From assembly GCA_046541515.1 (NCBI GenBank), contig JBKHDD010000239.1:1-6027 (forward strand): a stretch of DNA of 6,027 nt. The letters run 5' to 3'. A program made the translations under genes and the position numbers. This DNA is from CAYFVR01 sp046541515 (lineage in GTDB: Bacteria; Desulfobacterota; Desulfobacteria; Desulfobacterales; Desulfococcaceae). Below are positions 1 to 5,630 of this stretch, one piece after another. Position 1 is the stretch's first letter; every line of letters starts with the position of its first letter. Under the pieces are notes generated by a model. It saw only the letters and a list, made by a program, of their open reading frames with translations. It was not told the origin of the DNA and made no database searches.

Positions 1-300
1 CTTCCGAGTTGTGGTATAATGTAGCTACAATTTGAGCAGGCTGAAGGTCTCAATCCCCTTGAGGCGGGTCAATACTTCCGAGGCAGATGAAAGCCATATT
101 CTTTCCCTAGGGAAAGAAGTCTCAATCCCCTTGAGGCGGGTCAATACTTCCGAGCTGGACGGCGTTGGATTGTCTAGTTCCTCCGAATTATGTCTCAATC
201 CCCTTGAGGCGGGTCAATACTTCCGAGTCTAATATACAAGGAAGCATGGAAAGCGGGATGGTGTGTCTCAATCCCCTTGAGGCGGGTCAATACTTCCGAG
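1..300 (-). CRISPR. CRISPR array, leader-proximal end, four full repeats
   Basis: Four identical 36-nt repeats lie at 47-82, 119-154, 192-227 and 265-300. Bases 1-8 (CTTCCGAG) match the end of a fifth repeat cut by the window edge. Spacers are 9-46 (38 nt), 83-118 (36), 155-191 (37) and 228-264 (37), all different and more AT-rich than the nearby genes. Read on the minus strand the repeat begins CTCGGAAGTATTGACC and ends GGGGATTGAGAC. An ATTGARAC-type 3' end is the usual crRNA 5' handle, so the array is very likely transcribed on the minus strand. That places the leader at 301 and above, next to cas2, and makes 228-264 the newest spacer. The repeat has only a weak internal stem (CCTTGAGG). 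The lack of repeat decay is typical of the leader end of an active array. Confidence 0.97.
99..118. repeat. Perfect 20-bp palindrome inside a CRISPR spacer
   Basis: TTCTTTCCCTAGGGAAAGAA is its own reverse complement over all 20 bases. It fills the part of spacer 83-118 that touches the repeat at 119. In the minus-strand crRNA it would directly follow the ATTGAGAC handle and occupy the first 20 guide positions, where it could fold into a hairpin or let two crRNAs pair. The symmetry is seen directly; its cause is unknown. Confidence 0.95.
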
Positions 301-483
301 GCTGCCCTTTCCATTAGCAGAAGATCCGGGCGTTTGCAACCCCATTTCGGCGCACCCCCCGCAAAAAAACCTTCCGAACCATTTTCCCTCCTTTTTCCGG
401 GCAAACCCAGACGCAACCCATTGAAATCATTGGAACCGGCCCCTCGGCGCAAGAAAACCGCCGATCCGACGGCACAACCTGCC
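301..483 (-). promoter_or_regulatory. CRISPR leader region
   Basis: This stretch between the T-rich tract downstream of cas2 and the first repeat has no convincing gene. On the minus strand it is rich in G and T with runs of T, as CRISPR leaders often are. Its position next to the newest repeat, with the array orientation inferred from the repeat end, identifies it as the leader where Cas1-Cas2 would integrate. It contains an imperfect 9-bp tandem repeat on the plus strand, CATTGAAAT then CATTGGAAC, at 419-436. The left boundary at 300 is firm; the right boundary is a guess. Confidence 0.65.
313..339 (-). promoter_or_regulatory. Possible array (pre-crRNA) promoter
   Basis: On the minus strand a TTGCAA box (339-334) is followed after 15 nt by GCTAAT (318-313). 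These match four of six bases each of the sigma-70 -35 and -10 consensus. Transcription would start within a few bases of the first repeat at 300. The spacing is shorter than ideal and the match is modest, so this is only a candidate. Confidence 0.25.
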
Positions 484-534
484 GAAAAAAAACAAAAATC
501 AAACCAAAACCACCGCCGGGCGCCCTCCCCGGCG
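484..534 (-). terminator. Candidate intrinsic terminator after cas2
   Basis: On the minus strand a 7-bp GC-only stem, CGCCGGG (534-528) with CCCGGCG (520-514) and a 7-nt loop, is followed by a T-rich tract at 512-484 that includes runs of 4, 3, 5 and 8 Ts broken by G. The tract begins about two bases after the stem but its longest run is more than 15 bases away, so it is not a classical terminator. Its place, about 90 bases past the cas2 stop and before the array, suits separation of the cas operon from the pre-crRNA. The left arm can also pair with an upstream segment (528-558). Confidence 0.45.
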
Positions 535-558
535 AAACCCCTGCGGGATTCCGCCGGG
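528..558 (-). promoter_or_regulatory. Long hairpin competing with the candidate terminator
   Basis: In minus-strand RNA, bases 558-545 pair with 541-528: CCCGGCG with CGCCGGG, then an inner helix closed by a GCA loop. All 14 positions can pair, two of them as G-U. The plus-strand copy would have A-C and C-A mismatches at those two sites, so the structure fits minus-strand RNA better. Segment 528-534 is shared with the terminator stem at 514-534, so the two hairpins exclude each other. Confidence 0.5.
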
Positions 559-623
559 AAAAGGCCCCAACCAACGGAAAATCCGACAAAAACATCGGGT
601 AAATTATTTTTCTTAAATTCCCC

Positions 624-908
624 TCACGCCACATGAAAATTCCGGCTTCGGGGCGGATCGCCCAGCCCGGTCCAGCGGACCCCGGCCACGCAATCCCGGC
701 ACAGCGGATAAAACCGGAACGTGTCCTCCGCGTGGTCGATCAGCTCGTCCAGCTCGTTGCGCAGCTTCGCGAACCGATCCGGCGAAAGATTCGGGCACTC
801 GAACACCGACTTCTGCACCCGCACCCCGTATCCGCCCAGCGCCTTCACCGCCCGCCGGCGAATCTTGTCGTCCACAATATCAAAACAAACCAGATAAAAC
901 AAGATCAT
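624..908 (-). CDS. cas2: CRISPR-associated endonuclease Cas2
   Basis: This 94-residue protein is Cas2, the dimeric core that bridges two Cas1 dimers in the spacer-integration complex. It opens MILFYLVCFDIVDD, the family's first beta strand with the conserved Asp (D10). RVQKSVFEC (30-38) is the typical second strand of the ferredoxin-like fold. DTFRFYPLCRDC (62-73) is the usual late strand and carries a CxxC pair (C70, C73). Length is normal for the family. The ATG at 908 is chosen because the family starts just before this strand and because it overlaps the cas1 stop as ATGA; an upstream in-frame start at 956 would add a segment unlike Cas2. A GGAGG lies only one base before the ATG, too close to be ideal, so translation probably relies on coupling with cas1. 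It is the last gene of the operon. Nuclease activity is not needed for adaptation in studied systems. Confidence 0.97.
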   Translation of the reverse strand: MILFYLVCFDIVDDKIRRRAVKALGGYGVRVQKSVFECPNLSPDRFAKLRNELDELIDHAEDTFRFYPLCRDCVAGVRWTGLGDPPRSRNFHVA

Positions 909-1936
909 ACCTCCCACAAAAGCGGCGTCCAGACCGCCTCCGGATTCTCCATCCACTCCGCGAAGGCCCGGGCCTGCTCCCGGAGGATGGAGCGGTAGGT
1001 CAGTCGCTTTCCCAGCCGCGGATACTCCCGCTTCTGGCCCATCATCGCCTCGTAGCTGGCCACGAACTTCCGCGCCGCCGCCGGCCGCATCTCCACCGGC
1101 CGAACCGGCGCTCCGCCGTCCCCCTTCCGCGCCGGCTTCACGATGAAATCCGCCGGCTTCACCAGCCGCCGGTTGATCAGCTCCAGCACCAGCCGGTCGC
1201 CCATGTAGGGCCGAAACTCCTCCACCAAATCGCAGGCCAGGGAGGGCCGGCCGTATTCCACCGCGTGCAGCGCGCCCAAATAGGGGTCCAGCCCCACCGA
1301 CTGAATGGCGGAAAGCACCTCGTTGGTCAACAGCGTATAGACGAACGACAGCAGCGCGTTCACCGGGTCTTTGGGCGGCCGCCGGTTCCGGCCGGAAAAC
1401 GAAAAGCCCTCCGCCCGAATCAGCCGGTCGAACCGGGAAAAATACCGCCGCGTTCCCAGCCCCTCCAGCCCCCGCAGCGCGTCCAGGTTCTCCATCGCCG
1501 CCGTCTGTTTCGCCATCTCCCGCAAAACCCCGGCGGTTTGCCCCAGCCCCGCGCCTTTCAAACCCCGCCGCCGCCGAAGCAGCAGTCGGGCCATGTTTTC
1601 CAGCTTGCCGAACACGCAGGCCCGGGCCGCGGCCAACGCCCCCTCCGGGTCCCGCAGCCGCTCGTACTGGGCCGCCCGGCGCAAAACGTGGGCGTCCTCG
1701 TCCAGCATCAGCCGGGCCCGAAACCGGCCCGCGGGCGTCATCAGCACCGTCTCCACCCGGTTGCGGATCAAAAAATCCAGCACCGCCCCGGTCATGGTCA
1801 CGTAGCCCACCAGCACCATCCGGCGCAGCCCCTCCGCCGGAATCCGGTCCACCAGCTCCCCGCCCCGCATCACCTTCAGCCCCCGCCCCTCCCGGCGCAG
1901 ATAGGCCCCCGGCTCCAACACGTAGACCGCCTCCAT
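905..1936 (-). CDS. cas1: CRISPR-associated integrase/endonuclease Cas1
   Basis: This 343-residue protein is Cas1, the metal-dependent integrase that inserts spacers at the leader-repeat junction. Residues 1-90 form the N-terminal beta domain (EAVYVLEPGAYLRREGRGL onward). The helical catalytic domain follows. LRGLEGLGTRRYF (155-166) supplies the first metal ligand, E158. The run from LLSFVYTLLTNEVLSAI to LACDLVEEFRP (196-243) contains H224 and the acidic cluster D236, E239 and E240. These match the E, H and D/E ligands of Cas1, so the enzyme looks intact. The ATG at 1936 shares one base with the stop of the primase-polymerase gene (TGATG), and GGAAGGG lies 11 bases upstream. The frame stays open far upstream, but that extension lies inside the primase gene and looks like out-of-frame translation. 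The stop overlaps the cas2 start by four bases. No reverse transcriptase or Cas6 domain is fused. Confidence 0.98.
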   Translation of the reverse strand: MEAVYVLEPGAYLRREGRGLKVMRGGELVDRIPAEGLRRMVLVGYVTMTGAVLDFLIRNRVETVLMTPAGRFRARLMLDEDAHVLRRAAQYERLRDPEGALAAARACVFGKLENMARLLLRRRRGLKGAGLGQTAGVLREMAKQTAAMENLDALRGLEGLGTRRYFSRFDRLIRAEGFSFSGRNRRPPKDPVNALLSFVYTLLTNEVLSAIQSVGLDPYLGALHAVEYGRPSLACDLVEEFRPYMGDRLVLELINRRLVKPADFIVKPARKGDGGAPVRPVEMRPAAARKFVASYEAMMGQKREYPRLGKRLTYRSILREQARAFAEWMENPEAVWTPLLWEV

Positions 1937-3702
1937 CAGCGCAACAGCCCTTCCACGGCCGCGATGGCCGCCTTCAAGGTTCGCAGCGCGGATTCCAGCT
2001 CCGCCGCCCGTTCGTGAATTTGCCTCGGCGCGGCCATTTCCAAATGGCGCAGCGGATGGGCGTATCCCTCCGCCGCCCCGAAATCGCAAAAATCGCCGCG
2101 ATGGCCCGTGAGCGCGTGAATCCGCCGGCAGCCCAGGGGCCCGCCCCGCACCCGGCCCAGCCGAAACTCCACCTCCCGGGGGGCCACGTCCGGAACCTCG
2201 GCCATCAGCCGGTGCAGCAGCTCCGGCCCCTCGGGCAAAAAGGCCAAGGTCTGAAACAGCACCCGCTCGCCGGATTCCGAAAGGCCCCGGCCGGACCGGC
2301 ATTCCGCCACCGCCGCCGCCAGGGGCGGGCAGGCCGCCGTCAACCGGTCCAGCGCCGCCGTCCCCGCGCCGCCGGAAGCCGCGCCGTTTCCCCCGGACTC
2401 CGCCATCGCCGGGCCCGGAGACGCGGCCCCGGCCGTCGCTCCAGCCGTCGGTCCAACGGTTGCTCCAGCCGTTGCCCCAACCGTTGACCGAACCGCCGCT
2501 CCAAATCCCGTCTCCCATCGGGACGCCATGACCGAATCGCCCCCGGCGGCCTTCTTTTCTCCGGGAACCGCCCCGGCCGCGCCCTCCGCCGCTTCTTCCG
2601 GCGGCGGATAGACCGGGCGGGAAAGGGAAACCGGGCCGGGGGCTTTTCCGGCGCCGCCCCTCCCGGCGCGGTTGGCCGCCCCGCCCTTGGCTCGGAGGGA
2701 AGCCCGGGCCCGTTCCGGGGGACCGCCGCCCCCGTCGTCGAAACCCGATCCGGAAAAATCGACCCGGTCCGGGTCCGCCGCCGCCACCCCCGCCAGCCAG
2801 CGGAGCTGGGCGTCCACGCTCCGGTCCGCGCATTCGGAAAACCAGGAGCGGCGGCCGGACATCCGGTGGACCCCCAGCGGCAACTTCAACAGATTGCCCA
2901 GCCCCTTGCCGGAAAGCCGGTCCTGCTTGGGAAAGACCTCCAGGGAAAAGGCGGACAAATCCCCGGAAACCGCCCCGGCCAGCCCGTTCAGCAGCCGCCG
3001 GGCGTCCGCCGCCGGAACCGGGCGGGAAAACAAAAACCAGAAATGGTAGCCCTTGCCCCCGCTGAACTCGATCACCGGGGAAATTCCCCGCTCCCGGGCC
3101 AGGGACCGAATCCGTTTGGCCAAAAAATTCAGCTCCGCCCGGACCCTTCCGGCCGCCGTCCGGGACCGCTTGGGGTCCCGCAGGGCGGGAACCAGGTCCG
3201 CGTCCAGCGCCGCCGCGCGCACCTGGCTTTCCGCGTCCAGCAGATAAATCCCCAGGGTGGCCGTTCCGTCCAGGTGGCCCCGCAGGTCCGCCCCGGTCAA
3301 GGCCCGGCGCACCGGCCGATAGCCCTGGCGGTTCGCGTCCCGGTCGGCCCACTGCCGGGCGAAGGCGTCGGGCCGCCCGGCGAAGAGCCGCAGGAAATGG
3401 TCCAGGGACCGTTCCGCCGCCCGCGCCTCCAAAAACGGGGCCATGGCCGCGTCCATCTCCGGATCGGCGTCCGGCGGAAGGCGGGGTTCGCCGCCCGGAG
3501 GTTCGGGCGGGCGTCCGGAAGGCGTTCCCGCCCGCGCGGTCCGGCCGGCCTCGCGTTCCCGGGAGCGGCGGGCCTCCCCGCCCGCCGTTTTCCCGCCCCG
3601 GCCGTTCAAAACCGCTTCCCCTCCGCCGTTGCCGGGGGACGGCCCGCCCGCGGGCGAACCGGCCCCGGCGATCTCCGGCCGCCTGGGCGGAAGGGCGCTC
3701 AC
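1936..3702 (-). CDS. CRISPR-associated primase-polymerase (AEP superfamily, CAPP-like)
   Basis: This 588-residue protein resembles archaeo-eukaryotic primase-polymerases of the type linked to CRISPR adaptation genes. Residues 1-80 are rich in Gly, Pro and Arg and probably disordered. Residues 90-290 carry the catalytic core: the entry segment GYRPVRRALT, motif I AALDADL (D167 and D169, likely metal ligands), motif II SGGKGYHFWF (214-223), then LEVFPKQDR (254-262) and LKLPLGVHR (272-280). Residues about 320-450 are a Gly/Ala-rich linker with 4-residue repeats. Residues 450-588 form a second domain with C458, C468, C525 and C539, plus PLGCRRI and YAHPLRHL, resembling the Cys-containing tail of related primases; an Fe-S or Zn site is possible. 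The GTG start overlaps the upstream stop (GTGA) and has GGAGG seven bases before it; internal ATGs at 3456 and 3444 have no well-spaced site. It probably makes, fills in or extends DNA for capture by Cas1-Cas2, which is inferred from context and published CAPP work. Confidence 0.9.
   Translation of the reverse strand: MSALPPRRPEIAGAGSPAGGPSPGNGGGEAVLNGRGGKTAGGEARRSREREAGRTARAGTPSGRPPEPPGGEPRLPPDADPEMDAAMAPFLEARAAERSLDHFLRLFAGRPDAFARQWADRDANRQGYRPVRRALTGADLRGHLDGTATLGIYLLDAESQVRAAALDADLVPALRDPKRSRTAAGRVRAELNFLAKRIRSLARERGISPVIEFSGGKGYHFWFLFSRPVPAADARRLLNGLAGAVSGDLSAFSLEVFPKQDRLSGKGLGNLLKLPLGVHRMSGRRSWFSECADRSVDAQLRWLAGVAAADPDRVDFSGSGFDDGGGGPPERARASLRAKGGAANRAGRGGAGKAPGPVSLSRPVYPPPEEAAEGAAGAVPGEKKAAGGDSVMASRWETGFGAAVRSTVGATAGATVGPTAGATAGAASPGPAMAESGGNGAASGGAGTAALDRLTAACPPLAAAVAECRSGRGLSESGERVLFQTLAFLPEGPELLHRLMAEVPDVAPREVEFRLGRVRGGPLGCRRIHALTGHRGDFCDFGAAEGYAHPLRHLEMAAPRQIHERAAELESALRTLKAAIAAVEGLLR
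2426..2509. repeat. 12-bp tandem repeat coding the primase linker
   Basis: Seven diverged 12-bp units run in tandem, for example GCTCCAGCCGTC (2438), GGTCCAACGGTT (2450), GCTCCAGCCGTT (2462) and GCCCCAACCGTT (2474). Because 12 is a multiple of three the frame is kept. On the coding strand they give 4-residue units such as TVGA, TAGA and TVGP between the catalytic core and the Cys-containing domain. Changes in copy number would alter linker length without breaking the gene. Confidence 0.85.
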
Positions 3703-5006
3703 GCCGCCGCCTCCGCCAGCGCCTGGCGCAGCGCCGCCACCCGGCCGAAATCCGGAAACTCTTTATCCATCACCGTCAAAATTCCCCGGGCACTCTCCGC
3801 ATCGCCCAGGGCCAGGGCCGCCATGGCCTCCCAATAGCCCGCCTCGGCGTACAGCTTGCCCCATTTTTCCCGAAAAAACCGGCCCGCCTCGATGGCGCAG
3901 CGCCGGGCATGGTCGAAGCGGCCCTCGGCGTATTCCAGCCGCGCCAGCCGGATGAGGGTCTTGTGCTTCCCCAGCCGATCCCGGTCCAGCGCCGCGGCCA
4001 GCGCGTTCCGGGCCTCCGCCGTCCGCTCCAGGGCGATCAGCGCGTCGGCCTCGGTCCACCGAACGTAGGGCCGCCGAACCCGCTCCGGCACCCGGCGGGC
4101 CGCCGCCAACGCGCCCTCCGCGTCGCCCAGCGCCAGACGGCAGCGGCCCAGCAGTTCGTAAACGAAATCCACCGGCTGGTTGCCCCGCCGCGCCTCCAGA
4201 GCCCATTCCAGCGCCGCGGCGCCGTCCCCGGCCTCGCCCCGATGAAACTGGATTTTGCCCAGGGCGAAGCGCTTGAACAGCGGCTGGAGGTAATCGGTCT
4301 TCTCGTCTTCGTTCATGCAGCGGGAAAGGGCCGCCAAGGCCCGGTCCGGATACCCCAGCCGCAGCTCCGCCGAGGCGGCCTGGTAGAGCGACTTCACCAG
4401 GTTTTTCTTTTCCTGCTTCCGTGCCTCCCGCTCCGGGTCGGTCAGCCCGTCCCAGTTGCGGATGGCCCGCTGAAACAGGGGCAACCCCTTGGCCGGCTTG
4501 TCCTCCAGCCGGGACCAGAGCATTCCCTGGCGATAAAAATTGGTGACGCCGTCGGGCCGCAGGGTCTGGGCCGCCTCGAAGTTTTCGTGGGCCAGCTTGC
4601 GCATTTCGGACCGCTCCTCGGGGGAAAGGCGAATTTCCCGGTTTTTCTCCGCCCACAGGGCGTTGTAGGCGCCGTAGCCCAGGGAGGCCCGGTACATGAA
4701 ATTGTTGGGGAACCGCTCCACGCAGATTTTCATTTCGTCCACCGCCTCGCGCGGCCGTCCGATCTGGCCCAGGCAAAAGGCCACCCGGGAGCGGATTTTC
4801 AGATCCGTCCGTCCCGCCGCGGCCGCCGGCGCCTTTTCCGCCACGGGATAAAAGCGGTCCACGGCCTCCTCCCACTTTTTCTTTTGCTTGAGTTCGTCCA
4901 GGATCGCGGCGGCCTCGTCCGCGACGCGCCGGGGGTCTTCCGCCGCCTCGGCGGCGGTTCCGTCGTAGCCTTTCGCCAGTTGAACGACCGGGGGATTTTC
5001 CGACAT
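3699..5006 (-). CDS. TPR-repeat protein of the CRISPR adaptation operon
   Basis: This 435-residue protein has no signal peptide or membrane segment and is probably cytoplasmic. After a short variable N-terminus it consists almost wholly of helical hairpins typical of tetratricopeptide repeats. Clear units are near 70-103 (RSRVAFCLGQIGRPREAVDE), 205-235 (LYQAASAELRLGYPDRALAA), 244-275, 281-308 (LLGRCRLALGDAEGALAAAR), 316-345, 351-380 (RLARLEYAEGRFDHARR) and 385-418. I see no catalytic motif. The ATG at 5006 is chosen over an in-frame start at 5066 because GAGGAGG ends six bases before it. Its stop overlaps the GTG of the primase gene, so the two proteins are probably made together. TPR arrays bind proteins or peptides; a scaffold or partner for the primase-polymerase or Cas1 is the natural inference. 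I recall some annotated CRISPR primase-polymerases carrying TPR segments in the same chain, which would fit, but I cannot verify it here. Confidence 0.85.
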   Translation of the reverse strand: MSENPPVVQLAKGYDGTAAEAAEDPRRVADEAAAILDELKQKKKWEEAVDRFYPVAEKAPAAAAGRTDLKIRSRVAFCLGQIGRPREAVDEMKICVERFPNNFMYRASLGYGAYNALWAEKNREIRLSPEERSEMRKLAHENFEAAQTLRPDGVTNFYRQGMLWSRLEDKPAKGLPLFQRAIRNWDGLTDPEREARKQEKKNLVKSLYQAASAELRLGYPDRALAALSRCMNEDEKTDYLQPLFKRFALGKIQFHRGEAGDGAAALEWALEARRGNQPVDFVYELLGRCRLALGDAEGALAAARRVPERVRRPYVRWTEADALIALERTAEARNALAAALDRDRLGKHKTLIRLARLEYAEGRFDHARRCAIEAGRFFREKWGKLYAEAGYWEAMAALALGDAESARGILTVMDKEFPDFGRVAALRQALAEAAA

Positions 5007-5020
5007 GATGCGCCTCCTCG

Positions 5021-5072
5021 CGTTGAATGTCGCGGCGACGGGATTTCCGTCCGCTTCCGAATACATTCAACG
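5021..5072 (-). promoter_or_regulatory. Perfect 10-bp inverted repeat before the operon RBS
   Basis: CGTTGAATGT (5021-5030) and ACATTCAACG (5063-5072) are exact reverse complements, 32 bases apart. Arm centres are 42 bp apart, about four helical turns. In minus-strand RNA the arms can form a stem ending one base before the GAGGAGG of the TPR gene. Inside it GCG and ACGG (about 5054-5047) can pair with CCGT and CGC (5041-5035) as a nested hairpin. The outer arm overlaps a weak promoter candidate, TTGCAA (5094-5089), 18 nt, TTGAAT (5070-5065). It could be a two-site operator or a 5' UTR structure controlling the cas operon. Confidence 0.6.
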
Positions 5073-5231
5073 GTCCCGGATGGCGGATTTGCAAAAAAAA
5101 ATGAAGGGAGGAGCGATCGGGGGGGCCCGGAATCGGGAAGGACGGAAAAAAAGAGGGCGGACGGAACTTCCCGTCGCATGTTTCGTCGGAAAAACGCGGG
5201 GATGGAAAAAAAAGCCGGGAAACCCTTGCAC
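5073..5231. other. Non-coding spacer between the TA remnant and cas operon
   Basis: No protein-like reading is seen here. The toxin frame stays open on the minus strand from the in-frame TGA at 5346 to a stop at 5067. Past about 5232 its translation (rich in Phe, Pro and Arg) no longer resembles the PIN family. There are A runs of eight and nine on the plus strand. I found no clear terminator; a small CCCG/CGGG stem near 5127-5138 lacks a following T run. Confidence 0.5.
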
Positions 5232-5630
5232 GATCCAATTTTCCAATTGAATTTCGGGAATTTTCTGGAAATGCCGGGTGTTTCCCGTGACGAGCGTGAG
5301 TTCGCGCTGGATGGCGATGGCGGCGATGCGAAGGTCCGGATCGGTTCAACCGATGCCCGTTTTTTCCATTTCCGCTTTGAGTCGGCCGAAGAAGACGCCG
5401 CTTTCCCGGTCGAAAGGAAGAATTTTGAGCGCCGGGAAAACTTTCTTTTCGAATGCCTCCAGTATCCGGCTCTTTTTGGGGCTTCGGTTTGCGCCAAAAT
5501 AGATTTCTCCGATATTGATGGCGCTGGTGTGTTGTGCGGCGGTTGGGAGCTTTCTCAACTCTTCCAGGAGCCGTTCCGATGGACCGGGTTTCACAATATT
5601 GCCGAGGGTATCCCTATCGAACAAATACAT
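5232..5630 (-). pseudogene. PIN-domain toxin (VapC-like), interrupted by in-frame TGA
   Basis: Translation from the ATG at 5630 gives MYLFDRDTLGNIV, the start of a PIN-domain RNase toxin with conserved D5. INIGEIYFGA (39-48) supplies the second acidic residue, E42. After 94 residues the frame meets TGA at 5348-5346. Continuing in the same frame past it gives TDPDLRIAAIAIQ, ELTLVTGNTRHF and KIPEIQLENW, the missing C-terminal half with the third acidic cluster and the TGN motif. One stop codon therefore splits an otherwise recognisable gene. The 94-residue product lacks half its active site and should be inactive. The usual stop just after LENW is also absent; the next in-frame stop is at 5067. 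The start overlaps the original antitoxin stop (TGATG). A sequencing error could mimic the lesion. Where to end the feature is approximate. Confidence 0.85.

Noticed and set aside
15..20. A perfect TATAAT box
   Set aside because: It lies within a spacer and on the strand opposite to inferred array transcription; no matching -35 box is visible in the window.
32..232. A 66-codon plus-strand frame through the array
   Set aside because: It is translation of repeats (SIPLRRVNTSE recurring) and spacers, not a gene.
301..623. A tracrRNA or anti-repeat of a type II system
   Set aside because: I saw no long complement to the repeat. Only seven bases (CTTCCGA at 371-377) are shared with the repeat, and no Cas9-like gene is present.
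277..636. A plus-strand frame covering the leader and last repeat
   Set aside because: It starts within a CRISPR repeat, has a Lys/Pro-rich translation without family features, and overlaps the leader and terminator structures.
1265..2487. Plus-strand open frames opposite cas1 and the primase
   Set aside because: They are rich in Gln, Pro, Arg and His as expected from antisense of GC-rich genes, and lie opposite firmly identified genes.
1937..3352. An open minus-strand frame of 815 codons that would extend Cas1 upstream
   Set aside because: The part before 1936 lies in another frame of the primase gene, is a Gly/Arg/Pro-rich translation without family resemblance, and homologous Cas1 sequence begins at the ATG at 1936.
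5346..5348. Programmed recoding or a reassigned TGA in the PIN toxin
   Set aside because: All four operon genes use TGA as their stop in overlapping junctions, the neighbouring antitoxin is also broken, and the toxin's terminal stop is missing. Decay or sequence error is simpler.
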